From: Margaritispora aquatica
Lineage: Eukaryota > Ascomycota > Leotiomycetes > Helotiales > Discinellaceae
Direction of reading: 5' to 3'
DNA length: 64,000 nt
Assembly: GCA_007644065.1 (NCBI GenBank)
Contig: VJWN01000004.1
Location: forward strand, 1,984,001 to 2,048,000
Made by a program: the position numbers and the translations under genes. The notes under the pieces are model-generated. The model saw only the letters and a program-made list of their open reading frames with translations. It was not told the origin of the DNA and did no database searches. Each line of letters starts with the position of its first letter. Position 1 is the stretch's first letter. Positions 1-10,595 of the stretch are shown here, in pieces.

Positions 1-2660
1 CTATCCCCTTATACCAAATAAACTTCTCTTCATCCTTCCGTCTAGATCTCTCCTCACATGAATGCAGCCAATCCAGCGTAGCTCTGCCATGCTCAAGCAG
101 TTCAGCTCGTCGGTGCCACAACTCTAAAGATAGGCGAATGCACCAGTATCAATAAAAAGACCCATCGCATCACATCAACGCCTTTATCTGCCCCAGAAGT
201 AGAAAATTCGGTTGAAAGCCAAAAACAGCATTGAGAATGTTACGCAAAGAAGACACACAGACACACGACTTGGTGCTGTGTTGTCCACCACCACGCAAAT
301 GCAACAGCGCTGAAAATCGTCACATGTGCCGAAAGCTACACAACGTACGTTTCTGCTCGCACAGCACTAGACAAAATATATTCATGACGAAAGTAGAAGC
401 AACTCAAGGCTGACATTTACTGATGCTGAGAAAGACAACCTCTTACATGCCTCTCGCCGAAAGCCCAAAATACCGAGATACCAAGAGCGAAAAACACGAG
501 CTCCAGTTCCGAAGTATGCATACTGCCGCTGCCCATACTTCTTCTTGGTCTTCAGCAATCATTCTCTCATTACCAGCTAAGAAGAGTCACCCGATAGAGC
601 TGCTTACCTGCTTCTCAGTTTCGTCCCGACAAGTCTGTCCCAGAGCCACAGAGGGTTCGTATCTATGGGGTGTGATTTCAAGGACTAACTTCCCCTCTGT
701 CAAAACTGCCTGGCGTCAAGCTCTAAGGTCTAAATCGAGCAAACCTTAACCTCGTGGACTAAGGTACCTAAGCCCAACGGAAGAAGCTTGTGCAATGCGA
801 GTTACCTTAGCCACGCTTCAGCCCTGCAGTCGCACCAATACTCTTGTCCGAGAATTCACAAAAGTAGGCAATTGGAAAGACTCCTCCTTCTGACTCTAAA
901 GTCAATAAAAGTACCCCAGAAGTATTTATTGGCAGTACGGGAAGTGACATAGATATATTGCCTCCACCTCAACCATCACCGTCCCGGTACCCAAGCCTTC
1001 CATTTGGATAGGCTTGAAGACAAGACCATCAAATAACACCCGAATTCACGTTGGTGCCGATGGCACACTGGTAGGAACGTGGCGTTTGACTTTTTCAGCC
1101 TCTGAGCACTAGGATGCATACATGCATACATAGCTAGCCAACTTTGAATTTCTTCAACGCGCAAGTCGTATAGGAGCTTCTAAGCTACCTATGTATATAT
1201 ATGTACGTAGCACGACGGAGACTTCAACCGGCGACCAGCAGGATAAGTATAGGTAAGAAAGTAAGTACTGTGTACTGTAATACAACACAGCATGACACGA
1301 CAACGCCACGCAACGACAACGATTTCGTTCTTCGGTGTTCATTTCTGGATCGTTCCATCGTAACATATCTATCAACAGTAGGCGTTCTACCTACCGTTTG
1401 CGCTAGCGACTTTTCTCTCATCTGGTGAGATGTCCAAATAATAGGTCCTTCGCAAGCACTTGAACTTGACCTTGAACCTGAACCGGGACTTTAAATCGGG
1501 ACTTTAAATGGGGTACTTGAGAATTAATATCAACGGCAAATGCGCCAGACCAGAAACCCAGAAGCATTACTCGTGCTCTTTATGTTCCGACTTGGAGTAC
1601 AGGTATTTTGGAGTAAGGTAAGCGAAAAAAGGTCGGGTGACATACATACCTCATCCATTCATTAACAACACATCGAATCAACAAGAGACCACACCTACCT
1701 ACATACCGAGAAGCGAAGATTGTGGAAGATGCCGTACGGTACTTCAGCATCTTCCAATCCATTCCATTTCCGTCCCCATTCCAATTCCCAATCTCAATCC
1801 AATCCCAATCCAATGTCCGGTCACCTGGGCAATGGAATCTGGAAGCTCTTAACGATCACGTGCATTCCCGCCATATTGGATCGGGGGTCGTCCAAGACAG
1901 GTCATATGCTTCCATTTCTCGCCCAGAGATGTAGCTGTGCGTGTGTGTGTATATGTGTCCGTGTGTGTGTATATGTGTCCGTGTGTGTGGCTTCAATATC
2001 TTTCTTAATGTTGTCTCAGACTTGGTAGAACATCTCCGGTCCACGAGTTCGGTTATACAACATCCAATATATCCAATAGCGCGATGGTGATGGGACAGGT
2101 CTCATTATAATACTGCGATCTGAATCCCATCTTTTCTGGGTCGTACTCACCCAAGTGCTTCCAATAGTCAAAGAAACTTGTGACCGTTTGACGCAAAATT
2201 GTGAGACGCCTCATACCGTTTCGATATCAATATCAATATCACTATCGATCTCGATGTCACTCATAGTCACGCAAAACACTATTTGCAAATGAAAGGATCA
2301 ATTGTAGACAAATGCAACGCATGGGTATCTAAAGGGTATCATCCGTCTGTCTGTCCATCAATGAAGGCTTGGCTGTCGTGCAAGGCCATTCATCGCTGAT
2401 CCGTGCAACCGTAAGGGGGTATTTAAGAGAAAGTAAAACCATCCAGCATCGCAGCACTCCTATAACCGCCTGGTGAAACAAAACAAAGAGGATATATCCT
2501 GCTCGTCCGTTCGTCGCATCAAAAACCAACACACTGTCTGCCTCTGCCATTACCTACGTCCCCTCCCCCAAAACAACATCATCGTATCCTTGCGCAAATA
2601 TGGTGACGTTCAAGACAAAGCTATTCTACTGCCATCATATCGTGAGAGCTAGGTATGCAT
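1..2660. other. Gene-free stretch at left edge
   Basis: No open frame here has a recognisable protein family, sensible splice sites or low-complexity coding bias; frames up to about 108 codons look like chance. The stretch holds a GT/TA microsatellite at about 1939-1990, a CCAATTCC-rich simple run at about 1750-1815, and the palindromic word CTAAGGTACCTAAG at 759-772. Part of it may be the untranslated end of a gene beyond the left edge, but nothing seen proves that. Confidence 0.6.
1939..1990. repeat. GT/TA microsatellite in two copies
   Basis: A (GT)n tract interrupted by TATATGTGTCC is present twice in tandem, a period of about 20 nt, followed by a third GTGTGTGTG block. It looks like replication-slippage repeat in non-coding DNA. 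Confidence 0.85.
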
Positions 2661-3415
2661 TTATGCGGCAACGGGGGCTGGAGCAGGCACTGCAGCTGGG
2701 GCCTCGACCTTCTTCTCCTCCTCCTTCTTAACTGGCTCAGCTGCGACAACTGGAGTTGGGGTGGCTAGAAGGAAGAAGTTAGCTTCGGCAAGGCTGACAG
2801 AACAGAAACACGAGGGATGACTTACGCTCAACGACTGGCTCAGCGGCGACAACTGGCTCAGCGGCAACAACGGGAGTAGCAGGCTCCTCAACCTTTGGAG
2901 CGACCACTGGTTCCTCAGTCTTAATGACTTCGGCTAGAAGCGGAAGAGGGTTAGCAAAGAGATAAGGCTTTGAGGTGAGAAGTGAGAAGTGGGAGGTGTG
3001 TGGGAGAGAGGTCAGGCAACCCAGATGATGACATACGGGTAGCCTCTGGGACAGGATCAACTGGAGCAGTCTCGGTGACGACTGGAGCTTCAGTGACAAC
3101 CGGAGTTTCGGTGGCAACTGGCTCAACTGGGGCCTCCTCCTTCTTCTCCTTCTTCTTGAGGAAAGACTTGAACTTGGCCTTGAGCATTGACATTGCGTTG
3201 GGTGCTGTATAGAGAAGCAGGTTAGCTATTTACTCTTGACGAAAACCAAGCCTTGTGAATCTGCGAGCGTGCGAATGGAGTGGCAGATGATGTACCCATT
3301 ATATTTGATGGTATAGTTAAAATGCTGGAACTGAAGCTGCAAAGCGTATGCGATGCTGTCGATAGTCGTGTGTAGGAAAGGAAAAGAGGATGGGTTACTT
3401 ACGAATTCCAGGCAT
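2661..3415 (-). CDS. Small Lys/Glu-rich, Pro-Val-Ala repeat protein
   Basis: I do not recognise a family. Four exons on the minus strand fit exactly: 3415-3403, 3204-3037, 2933-2826 and 2764-2661, giving 130 aa and a TAA stop. All introns are GT-AG (GTAAGT, GTATGT and GTAAGT donors), and the first intron has a CTAAC branch site close to its acceptor. The first coding exon is only 13 nt and encodes MPGI plus one base. The protein opens with a short basic stretch (about residues 10-22, KAKFKSFLKKKEKK). It then becomes a low-complexity run of Pro, Val, Glu, Thr and Ala with repeated PVVTE and PVVAAEP units, ending in KKEEEKKVEAPAAVPAPAP. No membrane segment, signal peptide or cysteine is seen. 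It is probably an intrinsically disordered cytoplasmic or cytoskeleton-associated protein; that role is inference only. An ATG at 3193 lies in the same frame, so an internal start is possible. Confidence 0.7.
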
Positions 3416-3546
3416 ATTTAAGTTGGGGGGAGAGTTGCTAAGCTAAGCAGCAAGTTTGGCACGTGGAAAGATAAGTTGATTGCTCTTGCTGGTGAGATTT
3501 GAGGGTTCTTGTGTCGTTGTCTGAAGTGGATTCGGAGATCGGAAAT

Positions 3547-3575
3547 GTGGGTGTGGGTGTGGGTGTGGGTGTGGT
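3547..3575. repeat. (GGTGTG)n simple repeat
   Basis: About five units of GGTGTG, lying in the presumed 5' leader of the minus-strand gene that starts at 3415. On the transcribed strand it reads as CACACC repeats. Confidence 0.85.
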
Positions 3576-3915
3576 GAGAAAGACTTGTTGTTGATTGTGG
3601 TATGGTTTTGGGGAGAAAGAAAGTTGATTGTCGAGAGACGAGGGACGAGGCAGCTCTTGATAGATAGATAAATAGGGATGGCATCGACCAATTGGCGTTC
3701 AGTATGGCTGAATCATGGCATTAGCGGGCTCCACTCTGTTGAATTTCTGGGCTATCCCATCCCTGGGCCCATCCATCCTTGGGTCATCCCTACCTCCCTA
3801 GGCTCTCCCCCCCTTCTAAGGTTCCCCCTTCTCTCGTCTCTCATCCCTGGCCTCTCTCTGGTCTGATCTGGTCTGGTCTGGCCTTGGGTCGGGGTCAGGT
3901 TTGGTTTGATTGCCA

Positions 3916-3942
3916 GTCAATCAATCAATCAATCAATCAATT
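3916..3942. repeat. (CAAT)n tetranucleotide repeat
   Basis: About six tandem CAAT units in non-coding DNA upstream of the minus-strand gene at 2661-3415. Each unit contains the core of a CCAAT-like box, but the perfect tandem structure suggests slippage rather than selected binding sites. Confidence 0.85.
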
Positions 3943-4852
3943 GGTCAAGTCAATCATCATCAGTCGTCGTCTTTGTATCGTATCGCATCGTGTCCCAGAA
4001 TCAAATCAATCTGCCACAAACAATCATACCTTAATAAACATCTGATGATATACGAGTAGAGACCCTACCCTACCTCCCTTACCTACCTAGGATCAACAAT
4101 TATTAATAAACCACGGGAACTCCGATCGTTGAGTTATTCGTTCATATCTTCCTAACTTCAACAAGAAGAAGCAGGTTTGAGGGTTGGAGCGTTGTCAGCC
4201 CCCCTGGTATATTTCTTATTTACCTATTTTATCAAGGAAATTACTTTACCGTACTTCGTTTCTCGCAATCAATGGAATAATCATGTCACCCACAGACTCA
4301 CTCACAGACTCACACAACTCACACCTTATTGCTCACCTCACGCAAGCCACCACCTACTCTCACAACAGGAGGTGGGAGCACGTGGAAATTTGGAAGTTGG
4401 AACCTGAACCGTTAGATGGCTGTTGATATTGTATGATACCTACATACTGTATGCTAAGATCTTACGAATTACGAACTCAGAAGCTTACTTATATCTACCC
4501 ATCTACGAAAGATAGCAACTTCTCTCATCTCTCTCTCTCTCTTACAGATAATCATCAACGCATCCTCTCCACTGACATCGCAAGTCATCATCACCTATTT
4601 CATGCTCTATGTTTCATACAGTTGCTGGTGAGATTCATGATCTAGAACACATGCCTCATTGCATAAACAATCGCCCACTAATGCAGTCGAATCTACCTAG
4701 GATCCAGCGTGCGGGACGAGGCGGTGCGCTTCGACCAAATGTACCTTATTCTTAGTTCCTCCCATGATAATCCACTCTAATAACGCCATGCTTTATGCTT
4801 TCCAAATCTATGATATCCCATATTCATCATCGTCATAATTCCAAAGCGATCA

Positions 4853-6427
4853 TCACCTTCTCTTGTCTGCCCATGGTGCTCTCGTGGGGACATCTACAAT
4901 AGGAGCTCCTGTATCTCGGGTTGGCATCTGTGAAGTGTTCGCCCATGGTGCTCTTGTAGGCGGTAATGCACCCGTTGGTTCTCCTGAAGTAGGTTGCGCC
5001 CATGGCGCTGCCGTTGAAGGCACCGCAGATGATGCATTCGCCCACGGGGCTCGAGTCCCTTCTTGCGGAGGTCGCGGAGTTGGGGCATTGGATGATGCAG
5101 ATCTAGAATCTGGCTGGCTAACATGGTGGATCGTGGTTTCGGCGTGAACAGCGGCTGGATCTTGATTCCAGCTGAACAACGATCCGAATGGAAAATGTTG
5201 AACGACCTGACAAAAAAAGCAATGTCAGCATGTTCTATGCGGCAAATGAGGGAGCGAGATCAATTACCGGAAATTTCGAGAGAACCTCGGCATTGTACAT
5301 CTTAATCATGCCCTGAAGATAATCAGCTAATGTCCATAAACGTGTTGTTTCTTCTTCCTACTTTGTTGATCTTGCCCCAACCATGTCGAACTCCGGATAT
5401 ATCGAATAAGATAGGACTATGCTCCCAGAATGGCCCTGTCTTGACATCGTTGATGAATCCAACAGCTGAGAAGTACATATTATGCTTTCTTTCACGATCC
5501 ACAACTTTCTTCTGGGCGACATCAGAAGTGTTCGGTGATCCCGCCAAGCTGCCTTCTAATGGCATGGGTTCATCGTCAGTGATGGCTGGGCAATACTGTG
5601 CGGATCCAAAGATGTATGGCAGGAAAGAGTGATCGTCTAGTCCCCATACACCATGAGAACCAGCCGGCTCAAGAGTATAAGTGAGGATGAGACGACGCAC
5701 GACTCGTAGGTATCTGGTATTGAAGTTAGAATAATAAACATATTAATTTGAACATCGCTCACGGTTCAATGACACCAACCACAATACTCCTCCCTACAGC
5801 TCCAGTGTCCAAAGTCTCATCTGTAAAACCACCCAACTTCCAGATGCAGCCGAGGAACGCCAAGAAGCTCAGTTCATGTCCCGTTCCGTAGTCCAGTCTT
5901 TGAGAGCTTCCAAAGCCTCCCATGAGATACGGAGTCAATTCATCAAGAACTGATATCTTATCCTCACAACTAAAGTCAAGCACAACTTTGGGTAATTGCT
6001 CCTCAAGTAATCCTCTCACTCTCGACTCCAGAATCTCAAACCATTTCCTAAAACTCACATTTCCGAATCTTCTCGGGCCAGGATCAGGAGGCGCTTCGTC
6101 AATAATGGCACCTATGGTCTTCATCATCTTTTGCAGCTGCTGTACTGATTCAGGCAATGGTATGTCTGAGGTCAAACGCCATATTTGAGGCTGGTCTCCA
6201 GATTTTGGCTTCCTAGGACACATGGCCATGTTGAGTTGCATGACGAACGTGCCGATATCAGCATACGCCTGTGAGGTGAGGAAGGCGGGCACATCGTGCC
6301 CCTCATTTATCCTCTTCACGGGCTCAATAAAGGCATGTTTCCTCGTAGAATCCAGTGAACTCAAACTGTTGGAGCTGCGCCGATTTGCAACGTCCACATC
6401 CTGGGCATTTTGAGATGGGGGATCCAT
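4853..6427 (-). CDS. rrd1: Serine/threonine phosphatase 2A activator 1 (PTPA/RRD1)
   Basis: PTPA family: a peptidyl-prolyl isomerase-type activator that helps assemble and reactivate PP2A-like phosphatases in cytosol and nucleus. The minus-strand exons are 6427-5763, 5713-5362, 5312-5268 and 5206-4853, giving 471 aa. Family landmarks are clear: [16 protein letters not shown] near residue 190, [14 protein letters not shown] just after the first intron, [14 protein letters not shown] across the second, and FGSLFSWN before the tail. The conserved core then gives way to a tail of about 100 residues rich in Pro, Ala and Thr, with four APWA units ([32 protein letters not shown]). The long tail favours RRD1 over the shorter RRD2. 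The start codon is the first ATG of the frame, preceded by a 286-bp region shared with the divergent gene at 6714. Confidence 0.93.
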
Positions 6428-6713
6428 GGTTGTGTGGTGTTCACTGTCGAAAAAGAGAGGTGGATGGTGGGGAAGCTTGAGAGAGCTTGGGTGCTGCTGG
6501 GTTACTGGGTGGAGACGTCACCCCGGATTTTTGTGCCTCGTGCTTTCGTGTTTCGGTTGTTGATGGTTGTTTTCGTGAACCTCGAGGAACTGCACGTCAC
6601 CCAACAACAGCTTCGAACAACACATTTTTCACGATCAACGAGGTGGATTCAAGGCGATGAGTAAACAGGAGATCTGCGTAGTTCTGAAATTCACTTGAGC
6701 TTGGGCCGAACCG
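6428..6713. promoter_or_regulatory. Short shared divergent promoter region
   Basis: Only 286 bp separate the start codons of the PTPA gene (-) and the Myb-like gene (+), so both promoters and 5' leaders must lie here. No specific binding site can be named with confidence. Confidence 0.5.
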
Positions 6714-9246
6714 ATGGCACGACTCAATTCTAAATCCAATCCAACACGTACGATGCTACATGGTGAGCTCATCTAATTCCTAACATACTTAATACCATAG
6801 GTCGCTTTGGTTGACACATTATAGGTGATCATGTAAAATCTGGCGAACAGCCTGCGACTCCTCATAAGTCCAAACCCGTTGTGACCGAGATCCCCAGGCT
6901 TGGGGATAGTGCTCGACAATTGTTCGCCGCACAAGATGGTTCCCGAAAAAATACTGCCCCATCAGCCCAGGCAGAGCATAGTGTGGAAGAGGAAAATGAA
7001 TGTGGAGAGAGACGCAATGCAGATGATATCGATCGAGCAATGGATGAGGATGCCCTTGCAGAAGACAATGAGCATGACGATGTGCCACCGCATCGAACAG
7101 CGCAATCATCAACTATGGAGATCCAGATCCCTGCTACTAGGAGCATGAAACGAAAGCAGATGGCACTAGAGCAGGACGAAATGAACAGCCAGGAGTTACG
7201 ACCTGCAAAAAAGCTACGAGGATCACAAAAATCAATCGCAAAGCAGCCTATCGACACTGGAAGACGATTGAGGGGACATACTTCCACTGTGCAAGATTTT
7301 GAATTATCATCAAGTCCTCGAGCTCCTACGGCCAACTCTGAAAAGCCGAAAGCAAAGAAATCACAGTCTAAACCGCCCATTGATGCGACCGCTGTTTCGA
7401 ATAAACGAGGTCGCCCAAGGAAAGTAGCAAAAGGCAAGGAGATACAGCATGCCGAAGCTGGGCTTAGTCCTCCTACCACAAAAGATATATCCCCTGTTCC
7501 CGAAAACGAAGAGGAGGATGCTGGAATCGGGCTTTACAACAGTCGAAGTCCAAGTCCCCCCAAAACCAATCCTCCGAGGACAAAAGTTCCGAAACTGGTG
7601 CAGTTTACAATCAAAACCCGTTCACAGGAGAAATCAAAGACGCAACAGGGAGTTGCGCTACCTCCAGAACCATCAGGTGACGAGGAGTCTTCAACAGCCC
7701 AACATCAGCCTCCTATAATCGGCAGAGTGGGAAGACAAGTCAATAGGGAAGGGAGCGAAGAACTTGGAGAGAATCGCGGAGAAGGAGAGGAGCCTGCTGA
7801 GGATAAGCCTAATGACGAAGGTGATGAAGGAGACGAAGCAGACGAAGAAAACGCTCCAGATCCCGTGCTTGATTCTGATAGAGTTATCGACGTAGCTTAC
7901 CTCGAAAATATGCTTAAGATTGCGGAACGTGCTGGCCACCACAAGCAGACTTATATGCTGAAGGGGGAAGATCAAAACTTGAAAACAAACAACGGTAGGA
8001 GGGTGGAGAAAGCGCTGGATAAATTATGTGAAGCCATCGAGATGTCGAAGAAAGCTAGAATCTCCAGCAACTCTAAAGAAATAGCTGATGCTGATGTGGT
8101 TGTGGTTGAAACAATCGAAGGCCTGCAAAAGCAGGTTCGGTCTACTTTGGAAACCAGGTTGAGGAAGGCGAATTCTTCAAACGAGTATGGGCTCGATTCA
8201 AAACCGCGAACAAAGCATATTCTAAGAGATATTTACTTCCATAATATTCCTAGCTACCTGGAGATGATGATTCTGGCTGCTAGGTCTTATCCTCTCCGGA
8301 AGTCAACGCGAACAGAAAATTTGGAAAGATTCAACAGCCTCGCAAAAGGCTTTCTTGCACTGGTTTCCCGAACTTGCGAAATCCCCACTGAGTACCAGCC
8401 TCACATTGAAGATCTCGACGAATCGTACGGCACTAAAACATTCACTATTCGGCAGCCAGCTAGAGTGCTTAGGTCAAAGATAAGAGATGTTTTGGAACTC
8501 CTTAAGCTTGAGCTCGAGTCACGGCAAATAGTGGAAGATACTGCCCGAGATGAACAACGACGGCGGATGCGAGATCAAAAGCAGCTAGAAATAGAGAAAC
8601 TGAGGGAGGCTGAGCACGTTCGCAGGATCAAAGAAAGGCGTAAAGAGATACAGGAAGTCTACGCGAAAATCCAAGCAAGTGATAATGCATTATGGGGGAC
8701 AATGACACGCAGGGAGAGGCTAGCCATACGAAAAAATAGTGAAGTGGCGAGCCAGTCACATAATTCTCACTCTCAGTCAAGCACCACCTCCCTCGAACTT
8801 CGAGATCGGCATAACGAGGATGAACAGGATGAGGATGATGACGAGGAAGAGGAGAATAATGGAGGAGAGGATGAAGAAGCCGATCCTTTTGCTTTTCTCG
8901 ATGAAAGTAACGTCGATTTTCATGATGAGTTCGAACGTGTACCTGTCTTTCCTCGCGACAACAGAAGAGACACAGTCACTAGAGGTTGGACCACAGCCGA
9001 GACTGATAAATTTATTGAGCTTATCAGGGCTCACAATGGTATGGACACACAACGTCCTCCTCAAATTCTGCGCATGACTAACGTTTAACAGGCGATGATC
9101 GTTACACCAAAATCGCAGAGATCACGGAGAGGAGCCTTGAGGAAGTATTCGCATATGCGAAGTTTATTCAAGAGGCTTTTGATGCTCAGCACGAAGAGGG
9201 CAATTTGATTGGTCCAGGTGAAGCTTGGACGTATAATGTGTATTGA
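6714..9246 (+). CDS. Large disordered protein with C-terminal Myb/SANT-like domain
   Basis: Function unknown. Exons 6714-6762, 6825-9038 and 9092-9246 join in frame to 805 aa. The first exon supplies an ATG and 16 codons; the second intron has a perfect TGACTAAC branch site just before its acceptor. The first half (to about residue 330) is polar and disordered, with basic patches such as KKLRGSQKS and an AT-hook-like NKRGRPRK near residue 190. An acidic stretch follows, then a predicted helical region (VIDVAYLENMLKIAERAG, LRDIYFHNIPSYLEMMILAA) and a long charged coil around residues 560-610. The C-terminus carries RGWTTAETDKFIELI and, after the last intron, DDRYTKIAEITERSLEEV. This W, E/D and helix spacing fits a single Myb/SANT repeat interrupted by the intron. 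Likely nuclear and chromatin-associated, by inference from the AT-hook-like motif and SANT-like fold. Confidence 0.75.
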
Positions 9247-10595
9247 GAGCTGGTGTATAGTTGAAATGTGTGGACGGATCGGATGGCATGGTGCAAGTAG
9301 GTTCAAGGTTTTCATGCTTATTTTGGCGTTTCGGTGATGGACGCAATACCCTGCCACAGAAGGCATTTCATAACAAAGTTCCTGAACTGGACTGGATGGG
9401 AAATTTTATGACCAAGTGAAGCTGTTGAAGATGACTGGGTGTTTATCCAAGGTTGAGATAGGCGATTCTCGCTTGTGTTCTATTCGTTTCTGATATCATG
9501 CGATTCCAGTATTGCTCACCAATCTATTAAGTTGAGCTTTTACGATTCCAGCCATCATTCTGTAGTTTCCCCTTAGAAGCAAATTCTCATATGATATATG
9601 ATTATATGCTAGCTTTATTTATGAATATACTGATGTTAAACTATACGACATTGCTCTGAATCCGCTTAGATGTGGAATTCGTTCTACGATTACGAGGGAT
9701 TGAGTTGAGGATATCCTATTGAATCATGATATGATAGTTTTAAATAAGAAGTGCTAGTCTCATTATCAAGAGAAAGTAATAAATTGTCGGCTATTCATAT
9801 TTCTCGTGTTACCACCCTAAAGAAACTGCAAGTGCCCGAAACTCTAAAATTCGTTTGGATTTGGGGGGGCGAAGGCCGTTCGCTAAGCCCGAATTGGCGT
9901 CTTTCAGGGGTTTCCAACGTCAAAGCACGAGCCAGGCCGTTGGCTGAGAGTTGAGGGAATGGAAAGTGGAATGCCAAAAATAATATTGCTCGGATGCTAA
10001 GCTAAGCTGAAGCTGAAGCTGCTTGCTATTGAACGTCCGACGAAGATCCCCTCGATTGTCGTATCGCACTCATTGATTTGAGTCTTTTTGATCAACTTCC
10101 ACATTCACAATAATACGTCTGTAAAGATCTAGGAAACGCTCAACAGGCAGCTACCTTGCATCCGTCGCACCCACCATCCTCAGAGCTCCCCAGCTGCACC
10201 GTTTTCATCCATTGGAGCTTAGAGCACCACCGGCAGCTGCAAAACGAACCAGCAACAGGGGAATATTGGGCGGTGTGCAGAAACGCGTGGTGAGTCTGCA
10301 TTCTTTCCCCTCAGTCGCATTGAGGAATAGCAAGAGCGAGAAAAATCACCCATCACAAGCTCTGCAAGTCGGGGAGATCGTTTCTGCATCTGCACGGCAT
10401 CAACAGGTGTGCCTCTTACGTGTCGCGGCTGGTTGGGCGTTCTGAATCACACCCACGATCCCACGATTCATTGTTCGAAGAGCTCATTGCACACCTGCCT
10501 GGTATCCTGCTTTTGAATTGAGACAAAGCTAATAATCGTGTTCTTATTCGCAGTCTGATCATTTCGAACCAGACACTCACTTCACAATCGCAAAA
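9247..10595. other. Intergenic region and 5' leader of coiled-coil gene
   Basis: The first half is the presumed 3' UTR of the Myb-like gene and is AT-rich. From about 10080 the sequence looks like a transcribed leader of the downstream gene, including a likely 5' UTR intron. No other gene is supported. Confidence 0.5.
10290..10553 (+). other. Probable 5' UTR intron
   Basis: A GTGAGT donor at 10290, an AGCTAAT branch-like site at about 10528 and a TTATTCGCAG acceptor ending at 10553 fit a 264-nt leader intron just upstream of the ATG at 10596. Predicted from consensus only. Confidence 0.5.

Larger units (their letters stand above)
3416..4852. other. Intergenic stretch with simple repeats
   Basis: This lies between the small repeat-protein gene and the 3' end of the PTPA gene. 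It contains a GGTGTG tract at 3547-3575 (in the 5' leader of the minus-strand gene), a CAAT tetranucleotide run at 3916-3942 and a TACCTACCTAGG-type word at 4064-4091. No gene is supported. Confidence 0.6.

Noticed and set aside
423..749. 108-codon open frame near the left edge
   Set aside because: No family resemblance, no splice or composition support; could be chance.
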